Source: Magallana angulata (lineage: Eukaryota > Mollusca > Bivalvia > Ostreida > Ostreidae). From it: a stretch of DNA of 64,000 bases. The notes under the pieces are model-generated. The model did not search any database. It was not told where the DNA came from and was given only the letters and a program-made list of their open reading frames with translations. Both the position numbers and the translations under genes were made by a program. Below, piece after piece: positions 1 through 11,335 of the stretch. Position 1 is the first letter of the stretch; each line of letters opens with the position of its first letter. The stretch is taken from assembly GCF_025612915.1 (NCBI RefSeq), contig NC_069111.1, positions 31,807,801-31,871,800 of the forward strand, given 5' to 3'.

Positions 1-163
1 CTACATCATACAACTACGTACGTTATTTGCTGTTCACTTATAAACTTCATACTATACTGGTTGAATTATGATTATGACTGGTATTAGGTACATACATGTA
101 TATTGTAGAACTTCTTTTTTTTCTAAGAACACGTACATTGTCATGTTTTTATTCTGTTTTTAG

Positions 164-1880
164 TTCCACCCCCAGCTTATGATGATATCTTCGCAAAAAC
201 TCAAACTCCTGCCCCAAGTTCATTACCGAGGGGACGTCAGACATACTATAAGGATGACAGAAATACGTGGGAAAAACTTCACGAATGGTTTGAAATGTCC
301 GGTATATATGTTTATGAATTAATTATTAGTAAATTATTAAGACTTTGTTTGAGGTGAAGATTATATAGAAATAAAATAACACAAAATAACTGAAGTGTAT
401 TAGCTTTTGAGGTGAAACAAATATTTGAATGAAACACTTTTTCTCGACCGCATAATAACATAATCCGATTAAAATCAAATACATGAATTTTGGTCCGCAC
501 ACGTAGATCTACGCGAGCGGATCAAGCTTTGTGTGATCCAATATGTGTTATGGACATTGGTAAACATGAACGGATCAAAGGGATCTAAACATTTTTTGAT
601 TATTTTGCTATGGATTTGATCACCGGTGCCTGAGGACAGTATCGACCCCCCCCCCCTACTTCCACCCCATCCCACAGTATATAAACCCCCGGGACTTTAT
701 TCATTTTTGTTTTATTAAATTATCCTTTTATGACATATTTCTAATCTAATTTATACATTCGTTGCACAAAATTACCTAAAACAAACATTTTTTAAAAAAT
801 CAGACCCTCTTTATATATATAATACATACACAGAGGGTCTGATTTTTTAAAAAAAATATTTGTTTAAGGTTGGGCAATGAATAAATAAATTAGATTAGAA
901 ATAGGTCTTAAAAGGATAATTTAATTTAAAAAAAGAGTAAAGTCCCGGGGGTCTTTATAATTGGGGAGGGGGGGGGGTCGGTCCTGTCCTCAAGCACCCT
1001 TGGATATGATTCCATTTTGTTTTGCTATTGGAAATTGAAGAGTCATCTTATAAATGCAGTCTCGTGACCCCCCAAATTTAATGAAATAATACTGTAACAA
1101 CTTTATTTCGCTATTACCGGAAAAAAATGGTTCGCGGCGACTTTTCGCGAGACATAGGTTTTGTTCTTCTGCGCCAAGGACTTGTCCACGGCGAGAAATA
1201 TTCGCAACGATGAGGCTAACATATTTTTCGCACGCGCATAAAAGTTGGTTTACTGTATTCAAATAAAGTGAAACACCCCAATTATTAAATTTCAAATGTA
1301 GAAGCATAAACTACTAGTATTTCATGTAAGTATTGTGTCAGCTTCTGTATAAGACTTTGATTATTTGACTGCATCACTTACTTAATCATTTTTCAGACGA
1401 CTGGTTATTCAAAAATTCAGTTCATAAAAAATTATAAATTAAGAAAGACAATCATTTCAATTTGTTGCACGATTTTATTAGAAAAAAGATCTAACATATA
1501 TCATCAAGCTGATAACCCAAAACCCATACTGTGAAACCGTTTAAGTTTCAACCAAGTACATGTACTATCATGTACAAGTAAAGACCTGGACAAAATAACT
1601 ATGACTATTTTTTAAATGTACGAAATACTTAACTTTTATTAAAGTATATATTAACGATATACATATTCTTTTAGTTCTTCAACAGATCATTTGGTGTGCC
1701 GTTTTAGCCTTTTCCATATCGTATATATATTATGGTAAGTAGCCAAAGGAAAATCAAGTCTTACATACACAATACATTTATATACCACCACATAGGACTA
1801 TTTAATTGAATTATATGTACCTTCTGAATAAATGAATAAATTCTATATTTTTGTCGATATTTTGTTATAAATGCCATTGC

Positions 1881-1965
<85 letters not shown>

Positions 1966-3884
1966 ACAAAATACAGTGGGGAATGCATCAAAAAGAGGTT
2001 TGACAAAAAAGGAAATGTAACGAACGAAGACGACCTCACCGCCTTCATCAAGGCAGAAGGAGGGGTCATTTGTGCCACGATTCTTTATGCTTTTCTTATA
2101 CGATTACTCATACTTTCGGATATCCGTCGTACGCACCAAAAACCTAAAAGCGATTTAGAGGGACAGAAGAAATGTGGTGGGAATTTGTTCTTTCTTGGAA
2201 TGGCACTATACATTGCTAATTTTGGTCTCTGTATTGCAGGTAAGTTATCCCCCCACTCCAATAAAAAATGCATTGATTTTTTTCCTCATCTATGTACACG
2301 ATGAAACACAGCAATGTTTTTAGGTAAAATAATTTACAAATTTCTCTTAATCTCTGCCTAGTTTTGGTATATCAATGTCATTTATTATATCAACACATAT
2401 AAATATTTACTACCTTATTCATTTCTACCCTTCACTTTTCAGGAGCGACCAAAATCATACCCTTGTACAATCCAGAGACCAATACAACAGTCACGTGTAC
2501 CTCGGCGTTCTACGATTTCTACTATAACGCCAAGATAGGACAGCTTGCTGTGTTTATGCCTTACGCTGCCTACATCATTTTCTGTTTTGTCTTCATGATT
2601 GGAATTTCTAGTATGTACATATATAGCTTAAGGTGAACTTTCGTAAACTTGTCTGTCTGAGTGATAAATACCCATTTGACGATTATAGCTCAACTTATTT
2701 GACGGCGTCTCGTTTTCAGTGTAAATTACTTATTCATAATTTCTATATGATTCAAAATCAAACGACTTCTTTGCTTGGTGATTATCTCTGGGAAAGGAAG
2801 GACACTGCAGAAAAAATACATAACCCGCATAAATTACTAGTATCAAAGATAGCATTTTATTGTTTATATTTACATCTTTCCTATGATAACTTATTGAAAT
2901 ATTAATGAACAGTAGTTAAATGTAAGTAAATCATCAGTATATACGTTAAATACAAGAAATAGGCTAAGGGAATTTGAGTGTGGCATCAAGATTATTTCAT
3001 GCAGTCTGTGGTTTTTGTGATAAAGGTTTCGATCAATCGATAAACTGGATAGAACTGGATCATGTATATTTCAACCCTGTCAGTTTCTAGAATCAATGAA
3101 TTACAATCGATTTGCTAAAGAAATATTTCTAGAAAAAAAAATACCAAAATACACAGTGAATGAAAATGTATTATACATTTATTGCATGATTGTGAGGGAG
3201 ATATAAAGATTTATTCCCCCCCCCCCCAAAAAAAAATCTCTTACTATCGATTGCAAATCAAACATTATAGTATGCTATACCTATGCATTACTTTCCACAG
3301 AGAAATGGTTTATCAGACGTAAGCTCCGCCGATGGGCCAAACTTCTCGATGCAGACCAAGATGGCGTCATCAGTCAAGAGGACATGAGGATAACAAACGA
3401 AAAGCTAGAAATGCTTCGTAGACTGATTGGCGCAAGAACAACAGCTTTGTCCTCTACAGAACAGAAGAAATGGTGGGATGATAATATATTTAAGCGAGGA
3501 CCCGGAAAAGACATAGAAGTGGAGGACTATATCAATGTCGTGGAAGGGTTGATGGGTACAGGACCGCCTCATGACAGAGCCGGCAAAATCAGACCTGTCA
3601 TCAAAGGTTGGTTTAATTTTTTCACGACAGAAGAGTACTTGAAGAGGAAGCTGCTTTTAGGAGGAGGAGATTTCGTCAAGTTTTGGACCATTCTAGACGG
3701 CAGCTGTGATGAACAACATTACAAGAAAATGTACATCAAACATTTTCCAGCGCCATTTAGCATGAGTGATTTCCTTGAAGACTTTGTGGCATTTCTGTCT
3801 CATCCCGACTTCTTTGATGAGTACAGCAGCCGTGTCTATCACGTAGTAAAATATCAATCCGAGGCTATTTGCTGCAAAGTATAA
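164..3884 (+). CDS. four-helix membrane protein with cytosolic EF-hand (sarcoplasmic calcium-binding-like) tail, 5' partial
   Basis: Five exons in consistent phase: 164-301, 1675-1734, 1964-2239, 2443-2610 and 3301-3884, with the stop at 3882-3884. The gene starts left of the window. The first visible exon encodes a proline-rich segment with PPAYDD, a match to the PPxY motif bound by WW domains. Four hydrophobic helices follow: IIWCAVLAFSISYIYY, GVICATILYAFLIRLLIL, NLFFLGMALYIANFGLCIA and a helix around AAYIIFCFVFMIGIS. An N-glycosylation sequon (NTT) lies between helices 3 and 4, and basic clusters (DIRR, KKWFIRRKLRRW) lie on the opposite side. This predicts cytosolic N and C termini. The tail has one canonical EF loop, DADQDGVISQED, and then degenerate EF-like repeats, so it resembles an invertebrate sarcoplasmic calcium-binding protein anchored in a membrane. 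Calcium binding is inferred from the loop. A polyadenylation signal AATAAA lies at 4123-4128. The exon structure is solid; the family name is tentative. Confidence 0.8.
621..1001. mobile_element. foldback MITE with 9-bp target duplication (Mutator-like size)
   Basis: Long inverted arms meet in an almost perfect hairpin around 783-870 (AGACCCTC against GAGGGTCT). The outer ends match as CCTGAGGACAG and CTGTCCTCAAG. The flanks are GGATTTGAT (612-620) and GGATATGAT (1002-1010), an 8 of 9 match. It lies in the first visible intron of the EF-hand membrane protein gene. The arms include the poly(C)/poly(G) tracts near 648-657 and 967-977. It has no coding capacity. Confidence 0.75.
1887..1962. repeat. 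(TA)n microsatellite forming the 3' end of an intron
   Basis: About 38 TA units run without interruption to the acceptor AG at 1962-1963 of the next coding exon. The usual polypyrimidine tract is absent. Confidence 0.95.
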
Positions 3885-4419
3885 AAGAGTTGTATTTTCT
3901 TTTTCATTTTATGAAAAATTGTTATGAGCGGGGATGCATTTTTGCATTTTACATTTGTATTGTTATTTATTTATTTCTAGAAAAATTGTTTACGGGTTTC
4001 CCTCTCCCAAAAATGTCTTTCCTTTTTTTGTTTACTGATTGCACGATCTAGTTCTTTGTACGTCACATGATATTATGGTATGTTATCTTCATTCTTCACT
4101 GAATTAATTCAATGTGAATGTGAATAAAATTGTTTTTATTTTTTGTTTCGAGTTACTCTTGAGCATAAATCAAAATTAAGGCATGGGGAAAAGCAAAATT
4201 AATGTTAATGAAGATTATTTCAATATTACCGATTTTTGTATGCACACTGACATTCAGTCTTTAGTGAAAGCACAATGACAGGGAAGTAATTCTAATTATA
4301 TTTTCAAGCTAAAACATCTTGAGAAGATCGAAAGATTGTTTTAGACAGCACACAAAACCTTCATCAAACTTTGAGCATCAATTTCATTTGTGGCCCAAGA
4401 ATTGTCCAGGAACAACAGT

Positions 4420-4640
4420 TTTAATGAAAAAATGACAATAACAAACCGTGAACCATCTCAAAAATCCATAAAACGAAATACAAATTCAAAACAGAGCAAC
4501 ACGGACCTCCAAATAGATAGAGGTATGATCAGGTACCTAGGAGGAGTGAGCATCCTCTGCTGACCCGTGCTCTTTGTCGTAATCGGGAAAAAACCAGGAA
4601 AAGAACAGCGAGAAAGGCATTTGATGAGTTCACTTTAGCA
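4420..4640. repeat. dispersed repeat fragment
   Basis: The words ATGACAATAACAAACC and ATCTCAAAAAT recur at 48805-48840 in similar order. The neighbouring segment (GGTACCTAGGAGGAGTGAGC) resembles a repeat common in bivalve genomes. That last point is from memory, not from this window. Confidence 0.4.
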
Positions 4641-4982
4641 ATCAAGTGTCCATTTATTTCTACATGTTATCCTGTAAATGTATGTTACTTTAAATGGGTT
4701 AATGAAAAGTATGCTAGATGTGATAAACAATTAATGAAAAATGTTATAAATTAATTGCTACTGTCCATTTCTTGTTTCGCAGGACAGTGGTTTCAATACA
4801 GAGTAATACAAATGTGTAAAAAGAAAGGAGAAACAATCAAAACACTGAATTAAATTTAAGCGCTACACTTTACTTTTGGTCAAGATAATAAAATAATTAA
4901 TTCTCAGAGCTACGGTATGATATATTTAACAGTCTGTTAATATTGATAAGACAATGCATGATTTATAAAGCTTATTGTTGGC

Positions 4983-5130
4983 AATCCTTTAGTAAGGCAT
5001 TTTAAACAGGAAACCAGAATTTGAGTGTCATTCGTTGAGTTATAAGCGAGTTACAGAGCTTACAGTTCTTTGCTATGTAAACAAAGCTTTAGTATACATT
5101 TTGAATGTTAAGGATGACGTTTACTCAAAG
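4983..5130. repeat. partial copy of the AGGGACATGATCAC-type TTAA element
   Basis: TTGAGTGTCATTCGTTGAG, TTATAAGCGAG and TTGCTATGTAAACAAAGC are the reverse complement of sequence inside the complete element at 15481-16024. Both termini are missing, so this is a decayed fragment. Confidence 0.6.
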
Positions 5131-6904
5131 TGAAAAAAAAATCCATTGATGATAATGAAAAGTCATCTATTCTATGTTATAGACCTTTGATTATAGTCCT
5201 ATTTTTCTTTATTTAAAAAGTAGGTCAATGACCTACGAATTTTTGGCCTTTAATAACGATTAATGGAAAGAGTACTTTTGTTTTATTCATTTTAACTATC
5301 ATTGGTACTTGAAGATTACCAATATGTTTTTATTTTTTCTCAATCAAGCTTCGCTAATTAATGATCAACGAAACTTCCTAAAAAAATTCTGGGGATCATC
5401 TGGAGATCGCATGCGCATTACATTCACGCTAAATCACGGGAGGCTCTTTAGTTTATGTTTCCATAATATCACAGTTACATGGATAAACTCAGAAATGATA
5501 GTACAAATACATGTAAATTTTCATTGGAAATTTCGGAGCGATTCTGCAGTTTTCTGCTACATTACGGGTGTATAGGAGGCATTTTATCTGTGGTGAAGGC
5601 CTGATCGAGACACAGTTATATTATTTTAACTAAGCAGAGTGTGGTGATAATGATATAGCTTTATTGTAGGCGCAAGGAAGGAGTCTTTTCTGGTTCTCGA
5701 CTTGTCAAACGTAAATTTGATTTATTGTTCATTAAATGAAGATGAAAGGAAGTTAAAATAGTATACTTTTTTGTATCCTTTTTTACCATCATACAACTTG
5801 GCATAGAAATAGTTATCAATGTTCAGAATCAAACAAGGACTATATTTTTGGCGGAATATTTGCGTAGGAAAATATTACATGTTTCGCAATTCAGATTTGC
5901 TGTAATTAATTATCCTCTTTTAGCATTTTTAAAAACAACTACATTAATGTTGGATTTTTTAAACTACTGTGAACTAATAATACGATACTTGGGTTTCAGA
6001 ATATGTTTTTAAAATATGATTTGCCTCTCAAATTACATTTTTATAAGCTTTTTATAACACCCATTCTGTATAATGATTTGTGTGAAAAATTCACTAAAAT
6101 CGGTTTTACTCTCTTATTAAATGGTCAATATATTAGATTTTATGTAAATTTATATCTTCATATAAAGTCTTTATTATACATAAAAAATAAGAAATATTTT
6201 GATATTGGAAGCCTAAAAAAATAATCAAAATATCTTCAAAATTGCAGAAAATTAGAGGAAATGCGGGCTAAGCAATATCAAATTTAGTTTCAACATCTAA
6301 TCCAATTAAGTAGTGTAAGCTGATAGACATCCTAATATTATATCATTTCATTGAAGAATAGAATCTTCATATCTTAATTAGAAGTCTACATAAATGCAAA
6401 GAACTACATTTATTGTTATCCTCGTTTAAGTTTAGGAAAAAGGTAGTGACCTTGACCTGACCTTTAAGGGAAAACAAGAAGGTCAAATTTGAATAAATTG
6501 ATAGAACCATTTGCCGTAAAAGACCCGAGAAGTTCGATTGCAACGGTCGTGCTTCTCAAGCATATATTCGATCATAAAAATGAAATCGCACATTCAAGAA
6601 ACGAAATGCCTTCTTTTACCATTTAACATTTGTCAAAACTTAACTTCTATAAATATATTCACTCTTTACGAAATCATTCAATATCATTTCATTGCAAGCC
6701 TTAGGATCCATTATATGATGTTAACTGCCACTGACTTGGATTTGGCGGATGTCCACTGCCTTACTCTCATTTTTGCTATTTTGGATGTTGAAATACCACA
6801 GGTATAAGCAGTTAATCTGGTGCAGCCATTTTTTAGTTTATTTGCAAAAAGTCTTAATTCAAAATGTTTAGATATGTGATTATATTTGTTTTCTGTGTTA
6901 AAAG

Positions 6905-6976
6905 TGCGTCGGCCGGGAATTGAACCCGGATCGACTGCTTGGAAGGCAACCATGCTGACCATTACACCACCGACGC
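6905..6976 (-). tRNA. tRNA-Gly(UCC)
   Basis: Seventy-two nucleotides that fold as a full cloverleaf. The acceptor stem is GCGTCGG/CCGACGC with discriminator A, the anticodon loop is CTTCCAA (anticodon TCC), and the T arm is CCGGG-TTCAATT-CCCGG. A T4 run follows the 3' end on the minus strand, as expected for a Pol III stop. Upstream sequence (6985-7110) is related in inverted orientation to the leader of the plus-strand copies, so this is an inverted member of the same repeat. Confidence 0.93.
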
Positions 6977-7579
6977 TCATAACTAAGTAATGGTGATGTA
7001 CTTTTTGATGATAAATAATCCAATCTACATTTCCCCCTGGCGTCTTTGTGACAAGCGGACGTCAAAAAATAAAGGTATTTCCTTGCTACTTTTGCACTGC
7101 GTTGCATAAATAACTATGTCTATATAGTTAAAAAGGTGACCTCAAGTCGTAAACTATCTTAGTATGTATATGTATTAGTATAATTACTCACAGTTGTATA
7201 TACTTATGTGTATTTGTATCTTAAAATCAGCAAGAAAGCCGCAACATGCACCAGAAACATATTCTCAAAAATGATGTACAGATTAATAATAATATTTCGT
7301 GTAAATTATTTAATTCTTTTGCGAATTCTATTTATCTACATTGACTATAAATGTAACTGCCATACTCCATTCCTTGGTCGTCTACCTTTCCAGATTCATT
7401 AATTTGACAGAAATTGTCACCTATCATAAGAAAACTAGAGTAGAACGTGTTTGGAGAAACGTTTGATAAGATCGTTTGAACATTAAAATATCAGACACAA
7501 ATTTATTTACCAGAATCGGCCTGTGTGTAAAGAAAATGTATAAAGAAATGTTTGCTTTTGTAGAAACATGCGTCGTTAA

Positions 7580-8000
7580 GGTCAGACGACACGTTCCTCG
7601 AGAATCTTTTTTGTATCTCCTCGTAAAAAAGAGTTCAAATAAAAATATTAATTTTATAATTACTTTAAAAATGATCAAAATTTACTTGGATTTGGTTATA
7701 TGTCTAGATGGTCGAGTGGTTAGAATCGTGGTCGCTCACTGCCAGAGGCTTATAGGTTTTAGAGGTCGTGAGTTCAAAGACCCGCCCCGGCGGAAATATA
7801 GTTATAATGATTTATTTTTATATCAGCAATTCAAGTGTATTTTCAAGAAGATTATATAGGAAATTGCATACTCTAGTATTTTGCAGAAATGCCTGGTAAG
7901 GTACCCTAATTTTTTGCAAGAAAGCTTGTCAAAGTAGTAGTAAACCATTAACAAATTCCTGGAAAAAGTTATCTAAAATTGAGGAACGTGTCGTCAGACC
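7580..8000. mobile_element. TTAA-flanked MITE with internal tRNA-like module
   Basis: The terminal inverted repeats start GGTCAGACGACACGTTCCTC and match about 20 bp at the right end. A perfect TTAA duplication flanks the element (7576-7579 and 8001-8004). TTAA targeting with short TIRs fits a non-autonomous Kolobok- or piggyBac-type element. The interior, about 7704-7790, looks like a decayed tRNA: an A-box-like TGGTCGAGTGGTTAGA and a B-box-like GGTCGTGAGTTCAAAGACC. A second copy in inverted orientation lies at 9391-9767. Confidence 0.8.
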
Positions 8001-9265
8001 TTAAATTCAAATTATTATCTTAAAACTTATTTTTACGTGCTTGTGAAACAAAATTGATTCGTTCTTTTTAAAAAAAAAATCAATTTTAGGTTCTACAGCC
8101 CATCAGTATTCATGTAAAAACAATACATATTCCATACATGTGCAAATGGAAAAGAAGAGTTGAAAAAATACTTAAATTTAGGTACAGGTAACAAATCATT
8201 TCGTAATTTTAACTGTTATTTATATACTTTCCAAGATTGTTCATAATTTTACATCTTCTGAGCTTTAAAGTTGCACAAGTTTAACCATAAATCAAAAAAA
8301 TGAACTGTGTCTCATAAATAGGTAATTATTCAGATGTTGTGGTAAAATCCTCCCCCTCTCTTGAATGCAAAGATTTATTAGTATGTGGTGTAGTTTTCCA
8401 TTGGCTTGTTTTTTATTCAAGAGTGTAGGCGTTGAACATGTACAATATAAAGGAAACTGTCAATTGATTTATAAAACACACATAATATATGTATGAAATT
8501 AAGTATTCTTTGATTCTTGTCACGATTAAAATCACTATCGGAATTCGATTGCCATCTCGCCAAAATATACATGGTGATTGCATGCCAATAACAAACGTCG
8601 TAAATCGTCTTTTAGAAATATACAGATAGTATGTGTATGATATAAATGTACAGGTATGATTTTAACAAGAGATTGGACTTTGCGTAGTTGTGTCAAAGAG
8701 CAATGTGACGTAGGCCTGTCTATTTCATTGTTGGCCACTCTACCATGGCTCTTTGAAATCAACAAGATTTGTCTGGCTTTTGAGCTAAGACTACGCAATC
8801 ATGCATATTTCGCTCGAAAACAGCGTCATTTTTAACTTGTTCTGTTGCAAAAAATAAATATTTACGTCCTACCAAAAGTCCACGGTCTTGTTAAAATGGT
8901 TCTATTAATTTTAAATGGTCTCTTAAGATTGAGAACAAATCTAAACTTAAAGACGTGTCTATATACGTCAAATCAATGTTGACAATAGACCAAAGCAACA
9001 AAATACACCAAAATATACTAAAAAAAAAATAACTATACACGATTGTATAAAAAACTTTAAATTGTGATATGGATTTAGACGCGCTAAAAAAGTACACTGA
9101 ACTGTTGCCTTTACTAGCTTTATCTGTTTTAATTGATTAGACCACAATGTTTTTCATAACCACAAGCAAAGAAATGCTTACAAGCATAATAATGCCTGTC
9201 ACAAAGCAGCCTTTGGGGGTGTAGTAATTTAACCTTTTTATAAACATTATTTTAATAACTAATAA

Positions 9266-9337
9266 GCGTCGGTGGTGTAATGGTCAGCATGGTTGCCTTC
9301 CAAGCAGTCGATCCGGGTTCAATTCCCGGCCGACGCA
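9266..9337 (+). tRNA. tRNA-Gly(UCC)
   Basis: Identical to the copies at 6905 and 12327 over all 72 nt, with anticodon loop CTTCCAA. T6 immediately follows as a Pol III terminator. The upstream block around 9160-9225 (CCACAAGCAAAGAAATGCTT) is shared with the other plus-strand copies. Confidence 0.95.
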
Positions 9338-9390
9338 TTTTTTGACTACAAAATGCAAGTATTGGTGAACATTGTGTTAGTTTATTTCAA

Positions 9391-9767
9391 GGTAAGCAAC
9401 ACAAATTTAGACAACTTTTTCCAGGAATTTGTTAATGGTTTACTACTACTTTGACAAGCTTTCTTGCAAAAAATTAGGGTACCTTACCAGGCATTTCTGC
9501 AAAATACTAGAGTATGCAATTGCCTATATAATCTTCTTGAAAATACACTTGAATTGCTGATATAAAAATAAATAATACAGCACAGCGAAATTCACTATAT
9601 TGCGCCGGGCTTTGAACTGACAACCTCTAGAACCTACGTTCCTGGCAAAGAATATGCAAGTAACTTTTAATCATTTTAAAAATTATTATGAAAATAATAA
9701 TTTTAATTGGAGCTCTTTATTACGAGGAGATACAAAAAAAAATGCTCGAGGAACGTGTCGTCTGACC
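9391..9767. mobile_element. TTAA-type MITE, inverted and older copy of the 7580 element
   Basis: It is the reverse complement of 7580-8000. GAGGAACGTGTCGTCTGACC ends at 9767, and the opposite terminus is decayed (GGTAAGCAACAC). The flanks TCAA and TTGA are each one change from TTAA. The B-box-like part of the tRNA module survives on the minus strand near 9605-9640. Together with the first copy it forms a large interrupted inverted repeat. Confidence 0.75.
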
Positions 9768-10092
9768 TTGATTATCATGGGATGTGCAAGATACCGGTAT
9801 ATTACTAAATATTTATACATTAAATTCTGTTAGGACAAAAACTGATGATATGGTTCTATTGCCAAACATTTTAAAATATACTGAAGCAGGCGAGCGTTTT
9901 TTATTGCTAGATATATAAAGAGGAATCTCTTTAAAAAACATTTTTCATAAAATCAAAAAATTGAGTCATTCCCTCTTTAATGCGGCAATAATATTAATCA
10001 ACTCGGCAGCATTTGACCTTATGCAGCGGTGCCTAGGAACATTTACATTTATATTGTTTGTCCTATACAATAGTCATCCGTAGCTAAAATAT

Positions 10093-10165
10093 GCGTCAAC
10101 CAGGAGTTTTACCAGACCCGACTGCTTGGAGCAACCATGTGCATGTTGACCATATAACTCCCAAA
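10093..10165 (-). pseudogene. decayed tRNA-Gly remnant
   Basis: GACTGCTTGG-type sequence (CCCGACTGCTTGGAGCAACC), then TTGACCATAT, follows the reverse complement of tRNA-Gly(UCC) with small insertions and losses. The stems no longer pair. Its flanking words recur at about 12749 in the next unit, so each unit may once have held a second, oppositely oriented tRNA. Confidence 0.5.
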
Positions 10166-11335
10166 TAACCCATATAACCAGCTATACTTTGCAATACTTA
10201 ATAGAGAAGGCAAAGAATTGACAAAAGGTTGACATTAACATATCGCGTAATTAGTTTGTCATTTTTGCTTTATATTTGGTATCGAGTAAGATTTATATTA
10301 TAACAAATAAGGAAAAAGATAAACAAAAGATTGCCACACATGAAAAACAGTTTTCTTTTTCATAAAGCTGAGAACAATAACAGGTAAATTAAAAGAAACA
10401 AAAACTTTTACCACTAGATTCAAAACTGCGCGTTAGTTAACAAAAAGTGATGCTCGCAAGACCTGTACTTTATGCGTACTTTGGAAAAACGTGGAAAATA
10501 TACTTTATATTTCGCTGATACGTGTACATACATGCAAATTAATTACAGTGTATTTATATCAAATTATCATGACGTCCGTGGTGGTTGGTAGGTCATCCTG
10601 TCATAAGTATTGGCTACAGCGGTATACAATACCTTTCGTCAATCAAAACCCAAAGCACCGTTTGTATCAGCCCAAGAAAGTGCATCGGATTAATTTTTAT
10701 AATGTTTTATTAACAAACAACTGATCTCAAACGACGTAAATTGACTATTAAAAATATCACATGTTATTAATGTGAACTGCAAAATTAAGAAATTTTCATT
10801 GTAAAATTGTACCTCACTTGTCTTCTGAAACGAGAGGAGGGATTATGGTTTATATGTTGAGGGGGAAAGCAGTTTCTGATTGAAGCAATATTGTCGTCCT
10901 ATACAAAAATTGGTTTGCAATACATTTCTTAGTAGAGAAATATTTTTCTCATAAGAGTTGATGATTTGTTTTAATCTTAGTACTAATTTCAAATCATTTC
11001 TGATACGTAATCATTTGCTATTTTATGCTTTTAAACAAGTAATACTTGTAGTTTTGAAAACAATCCAATTAGTGTATTTGTCCGTTCGTGAATATAATAG
11101 ATAGGAAAGCTGTTTATTGAAGACAGTACGGCTTCAGGTAAGCTGGAAACGAGAATAACCATTATATTTAAAAATAATGAAACAAATTCAGTGTCTTATA
11201 CTTTTAAAAATGTAACATAGATATAGCGAAACAATTCTTTTTACTATTATTACTATCATGCTTAATAATTTTTTAAATGTATAAATTACCATGATAATTT
11301 CTCCCACGCAACCCTACTTATTTTTAGTAAGTATG

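Larger units (their letters stand above)
3885..6904. other. 3' UTR and gene-free DNA
   Basis: After the 3' UTR (polyA signal at 4123-4128) I see no convincing exon. The stretch holds a dispersed repeat near 4420-4640 and a fragment of a TTAA-flanked element near 4983-5130. The short ORFs here are low-complexity AT-rich reading frames without family features. Confidence 0.6.
7357..11335 (+). repeat. tRNA-Gly repeat unit 1 (diverged direct repeat)
   Basis: It starts with GCCATACTCCATTC, contains the tRNA-Gly at 9266, and runs to the next copy of the same start word at 11335. Shared landmarks with unit 2 include CCACAAGCAAAGAAATGCTT upstream of the tRNA, TTACATTTATATTGTTTG (10042), AATATGCGTCAACCAGGAG (10088) and AATACTTGTAG (11042). 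It is longer than the other units because it holds two MITEs at 7580 and 9391. Confidence 0.7.

Noticed and set aside
1761-2078. 105-codon minus-strand ORF containing a long Tyr-Ile run
   Set aside because: It reads through the (TA)n microsatellite and antisense to a coding exon; no protein features.
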